A stretch of DNA of 8,178 nt from Devosia equisanguinis. GTDB taxonomy: Bacteria; Pseudomonadota; Alphaproteobacteria; Rhizobiales; Hyphomicrobiaceae. The stretch covers positions 1-8,178 of the forward strand of contig CAMDMH010000115.1 of NCBI GenBank assembly GCA_945901835.1, written 5' to 3'. This document shows positions 1 to 5,430 of this stretch, one piece after another. Under the pieces are notes generated by a model. That model was not told the DNA's origin. It did not search any database and worked only from the letters and a program-made list of their open reading frames with translations. The position numbers were made by a program, and so were the translations under genes. The stretch's first letter is position 1. Every line of letters begins with the position of its first letter.

Positions 1-206
1 TGATCGCCCAGTTCCAACTGGAGGTGATCGAGGAGCCGTTCACGGTCGCGGAGGCCAAAGCAGCCCGGGAGGCCTTCGTGACGGCTGCGACCAACGTCGT
101 CACCCCCGTGATCGCCGTCGACGGCGTGCGGATCGGCGACGGCAAGCCCGGCGAGCTCTCGAAACGCCTCCGGGGAGCCTTTCACGGGATCGCCGAGCGA
201 AAATGA
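1..206 (+). CDS. D-amino-acid aminotransferase, C-terminal end (partial)
   Basis: The open frame enters from the left edge (first full codon at position 3) and stops at TGA 204-206, so only the last 67 residues are visible. They resemble the C-terminus of fold-type IV, PLP-dependent D-amino-acid/branched-chain aminotransferases: an AREAFVTAAT helix, then TPVIAVDG, then the IGDGKPGELSKRLR segment typical of D-alanine aminotransferases. Family members interconvert D-amino acids and 2-oxo acids in the cytoplasm, supplying D-Ala/D-Glu. The catalytic lysine lies outside the window. A GTG at 24 is in frame but is internal, not a start. The position just before hfq matches the gene order known in Rhizobium/Brucella relatives, which supports the call. 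A branched-chain or 4-amino-4-deoxychorismate-lyase relative is the main alternative. Confidence 0.82.
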   Translation, partial: IAQFQLEVIEEPFTVAEAKAAREAFVTAATNVVTPVIAVDGVRIGDGKPGELSKRLRGAFHGIAERK

Positions 207-432
207 CTGTCAGCGTGCCTCTTGTCCCGGTCGGCACTGCGCGTGCGGCATATTCGTCAGCGGGACGCGCCTGGCATATGGGGATGCGCAGGGCAACGCC
301 TTGCAGTATAAGGGAACTGCTGGTCGCTCCGGGACCAGTGCCGAGGCATCTGCACTTTAAAAATCGTGTGCGGCCGCCGAGGCTAAAAAACCGAACGACG
401 AAAACACTCATCGAGCGACAGACAAGAAGAAG
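207..432 (+). promoter_or_regulatory. hfq upstream region / leader
   Basis: This 226-bp gap between the aminotransferase gene and hfq has no convincing coding frame. Its distal half is clearly more A-rich than the flanking genes (A-runs near 359-363 and 385-390). It should hold the hfq promoter, but I could not pick a -35/-10 pair with confidence. Visible structure includes a 6-bp stem with a 7-nt loop (CTGGTC 320-325 / GACCAG 333-338) and an 8-bp direct repeat GCCGAGGC at 340-347 and 376-383. No T-tract follows the hairpin, so it is not a standard terminator for the upstream gene. Confidence 0.45.
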
Positions 433-678
433 ATGGCAGAAAAGACACCAAGCCTCCAAGACGCATTCCTGAACAATGTTCGCAAAAACAAGATACCCCT
501 CACGATCTTTCTCATCAACGGCGTGAAGCTGCAGGGCATCGTCACCTGGTTCGATAATTTCTGCGTGCTGTTGCGCCGGGACGGTCACTCACAGCTCGTC
601 TACAAGCATGCGATCTCCACGATCATGCCTGGCCAGCCGGTCAACCTGATGGAACCGGACACGGGCGAGGCTGGTTGA
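433..678 (+). CDS. hfq: RNA chaperone Hfq
   Basis: 81-residue Sm-like protein that forms a hexameric ring and pairs small regulatory RNAs with target mRNAs in the cytoplasm. The whole Sm fold is visible: an N-terminal helix (LQDAFLNNVRKN, about residues 8-19), the Sm1 strands (IPLTIFLINGVKLQGIV, 21-37), FDNFCVLLRRDG (40-51), and the Sm2 signature with the RNA-binding Tyr-Lys-His at 57-59. Q9 matches the proximal-face Gln of the E. coli protein, and R17/K18/K20 give a partly basic rim. The C-terminal tail is only about 15 residues, as usual in alphaproteobacteria and unlike the long disordered tail of enterobacteria. The ATG is preceded directly by AAGAAGAAG, with no canonical Shine-Dalgarno at normal spacing. 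hflX follows after 36 bp, probably cotranscribed. Confidence 0.98.
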   Translation: MAEKTPSLQDAFLNNVRKNKIPLTIFLINGVKLQGIVTWFDNFCVLLRRDGHSQLVYKHAISTIMPGQPVNLMEPDTGEAG

Positions 679-701
679 TGAGCAGCTTCGCAGTTCGGTC
701 T

Positions 702-717
702 GGAGGATAGCCACCTG
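702..717 (+). promoter_or_regulatory. hflX Shine-Dalgarno and probable CTG start
   Basis: GGAGGA lies at 702-707, 8 nt (from the end of GGAGG) before an in-frame CTG at 715-717. The in-frame GTG at 754 has only weak purines before it. The hflX frame is closed by TGA at 679-681, so CTG 700, CTG 715 and GTG 754 are the only near-cognate starts upstream of ATG 817. This spacing favours CTG 715. No experimental data are available. Confidence 0.6.
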
Positions 718-2106
718 AGTAGACGCAAGCGTCCAGACGCGGATCAGGCCGAAGTGGTCGATCCGCGTTTGCCAGAGGATGACAGCGAGCACGTTTCCCC
801 ACCCGAGCGCGATGCGATGCGCTGCATCGTGGTCGTGCCGGTGCCGGTCGCGCGTCGCGGCGCACCGGCGTTGCTCCGCTCGCCGGAAGACCGGAAGGCC
901 GAGGCGATAGGTCTTGCCCAGGCGATCGAACTCGATATCGCGGTCTCCCTCTCGCCACCGCTCACCACGATCCGTCCCGCGACCCTGCTCGGCAAAGGCA
1001 AGGTCGAGGAGATCAAGGCGCTGGTCGAGGAGCATGGTGCCGGTCTCGTCGTCGTGGACCATACGCTTTCGCCCGTCCAGCAGCGCAACCTCGAAAAGAC
1101 CATCGGCGCAAAGGTCATCGACCGTACCGGCCTGATCCTCGAAATCTTCGGCCGCCGCGCCCAGACGCGCGAAGGCCGCCTGCAGGTCGAACTCGCGCAT
1201 CTGAACTACCAGAAGAGCCGTCTCGTCCGTTCGTGGACCCATCTCGAACGCCAGCGCGGCGGAGCGGGCTTCCTGGGTGGCCCCGGCGAGAGCCAGCTCG
1301 AACTCGACCGCCGCATGATCCAGGAGAAGATCGAGCGCCTCGAGAAAGATCTGGCCGACGTCGTTCGCACGCGAGATCTCCATCGCAAGGGCCGCGCGCG
1401 CGTGCCTTATCCGGTGGTCGCCATCGTCGGCTACACCAACGCTGGCAAGTCGACGCTGTTCAACCGCATCACGGGAGCGGGCGTCCTGGCCATGGATCAG
1501 GTGTTCGCGACGCTCGATCCGACGATGCGCGAGGTAAAACTGCCATCCGGTCGCCGCGTCATCTTGTCGGACACAGTCGGTTTCATCTCGGATCTGCCGA
1601 CGACACTAGTGGCAGCGTTCCGGGCGACGCTCGAAGAGGTCATTTCGGCCGATCTCGTGCTTCACGTCCGCGACATCGCCTCGCCGGAAAGTGCCGCGCA
1701 GCGTGCCGATGTCGATCAGGTGCTGGCCGACCTCGGCGTCGACGAGAAGGAAGCCGCACGCCGCGTCCAGGAGGTCTGGAACAAGATCGATGTCCTGCCG
1801 CTCCGCGAGCGCGACGAGGTCGAGAACCAAGCGCGCCGGATGGTGCCGGCGCCGGTCCTCGTTTCGGCGGTGACAGGCGAAGGCGTCGACAACCTCCTGG
1901 CGGAAATCGAGCGGCGGATCTCGGGACACGACGAGATCGTCGACGTGTCGCTGCCGCCCAGCGCCGGCAAGCTCGCGCATTGGCTGCACGAGAACGCCGA
2001 GGTCATCAGCCGCGAGCTGGACGATGCCGGCCACACCCACTATCGGGTCCGCGTCGATGCGATCCGCAAAGCGCGGCTCGAAGCGCGGATGCGCGAGGTG
2101 GGTTAG
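715..2106 (+). CDS. hflX: GTPase HflX (ribosome-binding)
   Basis: 463-residue protein if read from CTG 715; 450 from GTG 754. HflX is a TRAFAC-class GTPase that binds the 50S subunit and splits stalled or hibernating 70S ribosomes; in bacteria it is heat-stress linked. Numbering from CTG 715: the N-terminal HflX domain begins at the RCIVVVP strand (about 36) and contains the Glu/Lys-rich nucleotide-binding half with GKGKVEEIKALVEE; the glycine-rich linker GGPGES is at about 188, followed by a long helix; the G domain has G1 GYTNAGKST at about 239, G3 DTVGF at about 286 and G4 NKID at about 356; the C-terminal subdomain follows. All nucleotide-binding motifs are intact and the length is normal. 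Residues before about 36 are not conserved in the family, so homology does not fix the start; the strong Shine-Dalgarno at 702 does. The gene is 36 bp downstream of hfq, a linkage conserved across proteobacteria. Confidence 0.95.
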   Translation: MSRRKRPDADQAEVVDPRLPEDDSEHVSPPERDAMRCIVVVPVPVARRGAPALLRSPEDRKAEAIGLAQAIELDIAVSLSPPLTTIRPATLLGKGKVEEIKALVEEHGAGLVVVDHTLSPVQQRNLEKTIGAKVIDRTGLILEIFGRRAQTREGRLQVELAHLNYQKSRLVRSWTHLERQRGGAGFLGGPGESQLELDRRMIQEKIERLEKDLADVVRTRDLHRKGRARVPYPVVAIVGYTNAGKSTLFNRITGAGVLAMDQVFATLDPTMREVKLPSGRRVILSDTVGFISDLPTTLVAAFRATLEEVISADLVLHVRDIASPESAAQRADVDQVLADLGVDEKEAARRVQEVWNKIDVLPLRERDEVENQARRMVPAPVLVSAVTGEGVDNLLAEIERRISGHDEIVDVSLPPSAGKLAHWLHENAEVISRELDDAGHTHYRVRVDAIRKARLEARMREVG

Positions 2107-2126
2107 GGGAGGATCCGGTTCCCCTA
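2104..2126. terminator. Stem-loop between convergent genes
   Basis: A perfect 7-bp inverted repeat (TAGGGGA 2104-2110 / TCCCCTA 2120-2126) with a 9-nt loop begins at the hflX stop codon and ends 5 bp before the stop of the convergent permease gene. It is placed to serve transcripts from both sides. There is no long T-tract on either strand, so it is either a weak bidirectional terminator or a 3'-end-protecting hairpin. Confidence 0.5.
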
Positions 2127-2131
2127 GCTGA

Positions 2132-2893
2132 CTACGTCTTCAATCTATAACCCGTGCGGAAGATCCAGAACACGCCGGCGAGGTTCGCGGCCAGCATCGC
2201 GAGCGTGATCGCCACGCTTACTTCGACGCTGACGTCGGACTTGCCGATGAAGCTCCAGCGGAACGCGCTGACGAGATAAACCACCGGGTTGAACAGGGAG
2301 ACGGTCTGCCAGAACGGCGGGAGCATGTGGATCGAATAGAACGTGCCGCCGAGAAACGTGAGCGGCGATACGATCAACAGCGGGATCATCTGCAGCCGCT
2401 CGAACCCGTCGGCCCAGATGCCGATGATGAACCCGAACAGGCAGAACGTCACGGCGGTGAGGACCAGAAACACTATCATCCACACGGGATGTTCGATGTG
2501 CATCGGCACGAACAGCGCTGCCGTCGCCAGGATGATGAGACCGATGATGATCGACTTCATCGCGGCCGCCCCGACATATCCGGTCACGGCCTCGAGCGGC
2601 GACACGGGTGCGGACAGCAACTCGTAGATCGTGCCCGTGAACCGCGGGAAATAGATGCCGAACGACGCATTCATGATGCTCTGCGTCAGGAGCGACAGCA
2701 TGATGAGCCCCGGCACGATGAACGCGCCGTAGCTGACCCCGTCCACCTCGGTGATACGGCTGCCGATCGCGGCGCCGAACACGACGAAGTAGAGCGAGGT
2801 GGAGAGCACCGGTGACACGATGCTCTGCGTCGGCGTTCGCCAGGTGCGCGCCATTTCGAACGTATAGATCGCCTTTATCGCCTGCAGGTTCAC
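2132..2893 (-). CDS. ABC-2 type exporter permease (YadH-like)
   Basis: 253-residue integral membrane protein of the ABC-2 family. About six hydrophobic segments are visible, near residues 25-45, 57-77, 107-127, 137-160, 168-187 and 226-246. The stretch FLGGTFYSI followed by MLPPFWQ is characteristic of YadH/NodJ-like permeases. It would form a homodimeric channel with the ATPase encoded just upstream. The start is the GTG at 2893-2891, which overlaps the ATPase TGA stop by 4 bp (GTGA) and has AGGAG 6 nt upstream; the open frame runs much further upstream, but that part is a shadow of the ATPase gene. Exported substrate is unknown: relatives include drug, lipopolysaccharide-related and Nod-factor exporters, and the sequence does not decide among them. 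Confidence 0.92.
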   Translation of the reverse strand: MNLQAIKAIYTFEMARTWRTPTQSIVSPVLSTSLYFVVFGAAIGSRITEVDGVSYGAFIVPGLIMLSLLTQSIMNASFGIYFPRFTGTIYELLSAPVSPLEAVTGYVGAAAMKSIIIGLIILATAALFVPMHIEHPVWMIVFLVLTAVTFCLFGFIIGIWADGFERLQMIPLLIVSPLTFLGGTFYSIHMLPPFWQTVSLFNPVVYLVSAFRWSFIGKSDVSVEVSVAITLAMLAANLAGVFWIFRTGYRLKT

Positions 2894-3816
2894 GCGTCGC
2901 TCCTGACAAGTCCGACGAAGATGTCCTCGAGCGTGCTCTGCCGCGTCTCGAGATCGGTGAAGCGAATGCCCGCCGTCGCCAGCCGCGTCAGCAGGTTCGT
3001 GATGCCCGTGCGCTCCCCGCGCGTGTCGTAAGTGAACACGAGTTGCCGGTTGGTCTTGCCGATCTCGAGCCCGAGCCCGTCGAGCAACGGGGGAATGTTC
3101 TCGAGCGGCGCGGTCAGATGCAACACGAGCTGCTTCCTTCCGAGTTTGGCCAGCAGGGCCTTCTTCTCCTCGACGAGGATGATCTCGCCCTTGTTGATGA
3201 TGCCGATACGGTCGGCCATCTCCTCGGCTTCCTCGATGTAATGCGTGGTCAGGATGACGGTGACGCCCGAGTTGGAGAGTGCGCGCACCGTCTGCCACAT
3301 GTCCTTCCGCAATTCGACATCGACGCCGGCCGTGGGCTCGTCGAGAAACAGGATGCGCGGTTCGTGCGACAGTGCCTTGGCGATCATGACGCGCCGCTTC
3401 ATGCCGCCGGAAAGCGTCATGATCCGGCTGTCTTTCTTGTCCCACAGCGAGAGGTCGCGGAGAACCTTTTCGACGAGGGCTGGTGCTGCCGGTTTGCCGA
3501 AAAGGCCGCGGCTGAAGTTGACCGTTGCCCACGGGGTCTCGAACGCATCGGTCGTGAGTTCCTGCGGCACGAGCCCGATCATCGAGCGGACGGCGCGATA
3601 GTCGCGCTCGATGTCCATGCCATCGACCGTCACGGTGCCACCGGATCGCCGGACGAGCCCGCACACGATGCCGATCAGCGTCGTCTTGCCTGCGCCGTTG
3701 GGACCGAGCAACGCGAAAATCTCGCCGCGTTTGATGTCGAGATTGATCCCCTTCAGCGCCTGAAAGCCGCTTGCGTAGACCTTGGACAGGTCTTTGATGG
3801 ATATGACCGGGCTCAT
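2890..3816 (-). CDS. ABC transporter ATP-binding protein (YadG-like)
   Basis: 308-residue ABC ATPase that powers the adjacent permease at the inner face of the cytoplasmic membrane. All nucleotide-binding motifs are present, numbering from ATG 3816: Walker A GPNGAGKTT 38-46, Q-loop Gln85, signature LSGGM 135-139, Walker B ILFLDE 155-160, and H-loop His192 in TTHYIEEAE. The C-terminal ~80 residues form the accessory region usual for ABC-2/DrrA-type ATPases (LEDIFVGLV near the end). The frame is open to 4002, but the start at 3816 fits because MSPVISIKDLSKVY is the normal family N-terminus and GGAGG lies about 11 nt upstream. It is the first gene of a two-gene operon and its stop overlaps the permease start. 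Confidence 0.94.
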   Translation of the reverse strand: MSPVISIKDLSKVYASGFQALKGINLDIKRGEIFALLGPNGAGKTTLIGIVCGLVRRSGGTVTVDGMDIERDYRAVRSMIGLVPQELTTDAFETPWATVNFSRGLFGKPAAPALVEKVLRDLSLWDKKDSRIMTLSGGMKRRVMIAKALSHEPRILFLDEPTAGVDVELRKDMWQTVRALSNSGVTVILTTHYIEEAEEMADRIGIINKGEIILVEEKKALLAKLGRKQLVLHLTAPLENIPPLLDGLGLEIGKTNRQLVFTYDTRGERTGITNLLTRLATAGIRFTDLETRQSTLEDIFVGLVRSDA

Positions 3817-3960
3817 GCCCTGAATAACCTCCACGACGGCAAGGAAGCCAGCGAACGCTGACCATCCAGCATGCCCGAACCGAGGACGCTTGATGGTTCG
3901 CGCGTCCGACACTGCCAATACGGCATTGGGGCGTCGCTGTCGCGGGCAGTCGACCAATTG
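3817..3960 (-). promoter_or_regulatory. Upstream region of the ABC exporter operon
   Basis: About 140 bp between the ccrM terminator and the ATPase start, so the exporter operon should have its own promoter here. Two inverted repeats are visible: an imperfect one, CCAATACGGCATTGG at 3920-3934 (5-bp arms), and CGAACC 3876-3881 / GGTTCG 3895-3900. Either could be an operator, but neither matches a site I recognise. On the minus strand TTGGCA within the first repeat could serve as a -35, with only a poor -10 at 17 bp. Confidence 0.3.
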
Positions 3961-3988
3961 AAAAGGGGCCGACGCGAGCGCGGCCCCC
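3961..3988 (-). terminator. Intrinsic terminator of ccrM
   Basis: On the minus strand a GC-only 7-bp stem (GGGGCCG 3987-3981 / CGGCCCC 3971-3965) with a 9-nt loop is followed at once by TTTT (3964-3961). It lies about 30 bp past the ccrM stop codon. Stem strength, T-tract and position all fit a rho-independent terminator, which separates ccrM from the exporter operon on the same strand. Confidence 0.85.
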
Positions 3989-4017
3989 TCGTTCCGTTCC
4001 AATGCAGTCGACGGGTG

Positions 4018-5148
4018 CTACTCAGCCGCGACGACGGTTGGCGACGCGGTAAGCCCGAGCCGCTTGCGCGCCTCCATGCGTAGCGTATCGATCGGCTCCA
4101 AGCGGCCCTTCTCCTCGAAGTGCCAGTAGGTCCATCCGTTGCACGCGGCTTTGCCCTGGATGACGGCGCCGATGCGATGAATCGAGCCTTGCTGGCCGGC
4201 GACCGCCAACGTTCCATCGGCCCGCACCTCGGCGCGCACCCGGCGGCGCTCGTCGAACAACGGCGATCCCGCCCTGAGGATGCCCATCTCTATGATCGTC
4301 CCGAACGGCACGCGCGGTTCCGACCGCTTCGACCGCTGGGTCTCGAGTACGCGATCCGCCAGCACCTCGACCTTGCCGATCCGCTCGGCGGCAGCCTTCG
4401 CATAATCGCGGTCGCGCTCGATGCCGATGTAGTGGCGGCCGAGCCGCTTGGCGACTGCACCCGTGGTGCCCGTGCCGAAGAACGGATCGAGCACCACGTC
4501 GCCGCGGTTGGTCGTCGCCAGTAGCACGCGATGCAGCAGCCCCTCCGGCTTCTGCGTGGGGTGCGCCTTCCGGCCGCCGTCGTCCTTCAGCCGCTCGGGC
4601 CCCGAGCAGATCGGGATGGTCCAGTCCGAGCGCATCTGCACGTCGTCGTTGAACGCCTTCATCGCCTCGTAGTTGAACGTCGGCCGTGCCTTCTGGTCAC
4701 GCGACGCCCAGATCAGCGTTTCGTGCGCATTGGTGAAGCGCTTGCCACGGAAATTCGGCATGGGGTTCGTCTTCAACCACACGACATCGTTCTGCAGCCA
4801 GAAGCCGAGGTCCTGCATGGCAGCCCCGATGCGAAAAATGTTGTGGTAGGAGCCGATCACCCAGATCGCCCCATCGGGCTTCAGAACGCGGCGGCATTCG
4901 GTCAGCCATGCCCGGGAGAACGCGTCGTATTCTGCGAAGCTGGCGAACTTGTCCCAACTCTGATGCACGCCGTCGACGACCGTATTGTTGGGCCGCAACA
5001 GATCGCCGTCGAGCTGGAGATTGTAGGGAGGGTCGGCGAAGACGAGGTCTATGCTGGCCGTGGGCAGCTTGGCCAGCTCTTGCAGGCTGTCGCCATTGAG
5101 GATCTTGTCGAGCGGGAACTTCGACGCGGAACGAACTACGGTGCGCAT
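4018..5148 (-). CDS. ccrM: Cell-cycle GANTC adenine-N6 DNA methyltransferase CcrM
   Basis: 376-residue beta-class N6-adenine methyltransferase, an orphan enzyme with no nuclease gene beside it. CcrM methylates the adenine in 5'-GANTC-3' at the end of replication and couples transcription to chromosome replication in alphaproteobacteria. Catalytic motif DPPY is at 39-42 and the SAM-binding motif DPFFGTGTTG at 221-230, in the beta-class order. Also visible are SYHNIFRIG (100-108), the NFRGKRFTNAHETLIWA target-recognition-side region (132-148) and HPTQKPEGLL (196-205). The C-terminal ~80 residues (KAACNGWTYWHFEE) are the RAMA-type DNA-binding domain of CcrM. Length is close to the 358 aa of the Caulobacter protein. 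Start ATG 5148 (MRTVVRSAS) is chosen because the protein aligns from there; the open frame extends to GTG 5190, but that 14-residue extension has no family support. The Shine-Dalgarno is weak. A CtrA-like box and a GANTC site lie upstream. Confidence 0.96.
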   Translation of the reverse strand: MRTVVRSASKFPLDKILNGDSLQELAKLPTASIDLVFADPPYNLQLDGDLLRPNNTVVDGVHQSWDKFASFAEYDAFSRAWLTECRRVLKPDGAIWVIGSYHNIFRIGAAMQDLGFWLQNDVVWLKTNPMPNFRGKRFTNAHETLIWASRDQKARPTFNYEAMKAFNDDVQMRSDWTIPICSGPERLKDDGGRKAHPTQKPEGLLHRVLLATTNRGDVVLDPFFGTGTTGAVAKRLGRHYIGIERDRDYAKAAAERIGKVEVLADRVLETQRSKRSEPRVPFGTIIEMGILRAGSPLFDERRRVRAEVRADGTLAVAGQQGSIHRIGAVIQGKAACNGWTYWHFEEKGRLEPIDTLRMEARKRLGLTASPTVVAAE

Positions 5149-5164
5149 AAACGCTGCTTTCTGG

Positions 5165-5169
5165 GACTC
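5165..5169. promoter_or_regulatory. GANTC site in the ccrM leader
   Basis: GACTC (GAGTC on the ccrM strand) is the target sequence of the CcrM enzyme itself. It ends 16 bp before the ccrM ATG and is the only GANTC I found between 5149 and 5430. In Caulobacter, GANTC sites in the ccrM leader are known to link promoter activity to methylation state; here the same role is inferred from position. Confidence 0.6.
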
Positions 5170-5242
5170 GAACGACGGGACTGAACACACGCGTCAGCAC
5201 ATGCCGCCCGCAAGGGAGACGCGTGCCGACCCGCACGCAAAA

Positions 5243-5282
5243 GTAAGCGAAACCTGAACGAGATGGGTTAACGGAACACTAA
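5243..5282 (-). promoter_or_regulatory. CtrA-like box and candidate ccrM promoter
   Basis: On the minus strand TTAG (5282-5279), seven bases, then TTAAC (5271-5267) match the CtrA consensus TTAA-N7-TTAAC with one mismatch. If TTAACC is the -35, a 17-bp spacer leads to GCTTAC (5248-5243) as a weak -10, which would place transcription start near 5236 and give a leader of about 88 nt. CtrA is the known activator of ccrM in Caulobacter and binds the ccrM promoter in Brucella; binding here is inferred. Confidence 0.6.
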
Positions 5283-5430
5283 CCGCCACGGCACGGAACA
5301 TCGCACGCGATCGTGTCGAACAAAGGGCGAACATGACGCGTCGCCGCACAGCTATTCCGGGCTGCGCGGTTGCGCATGGAACCGACGGGGATAGACTGTG
5401 CACAACGAAGTATCACGGGGAGGCGCGGGC

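Noticed and set aside
270..306. Possible sigma-54 or heat-shock promoter before hfq
   Set aside because: TGGCAT near 272 and TTGCAG near 301 resemble parts of such promoters, but the required partner elements are absent or at the wrong spacing.
203..472. 89-codon frame before hfq
   Set aside because: It overlaps hfq out of frame, has no Shine-Dalgarno, and encodes an Arg-rich, low-complexity product.
589..1383. Minus-strand open frame of 264 codons across hfq and hflX
   Set aside because: It overlaps two clearly conserved genes and shows no domain features.
2812..3861. Long plus-strand open frame (349 codons) opposite the ABC ATPase gene
   Set aside because: It is antisense to a gene with every ABC motif intact; its translation is Arg/Asp/Glu-rich and low in hydrophobic order, as expected for a shadow frame in GC-rich DNA.
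2132..3865. Single 577-codon minus-strand frame suggesting a permease with a long N-terminal extension
   Set aside because: The upstream 324 codons are an alternative frame of the ATPase gene; the GTGA overlap and AGGAG site define the permease start at 2893.
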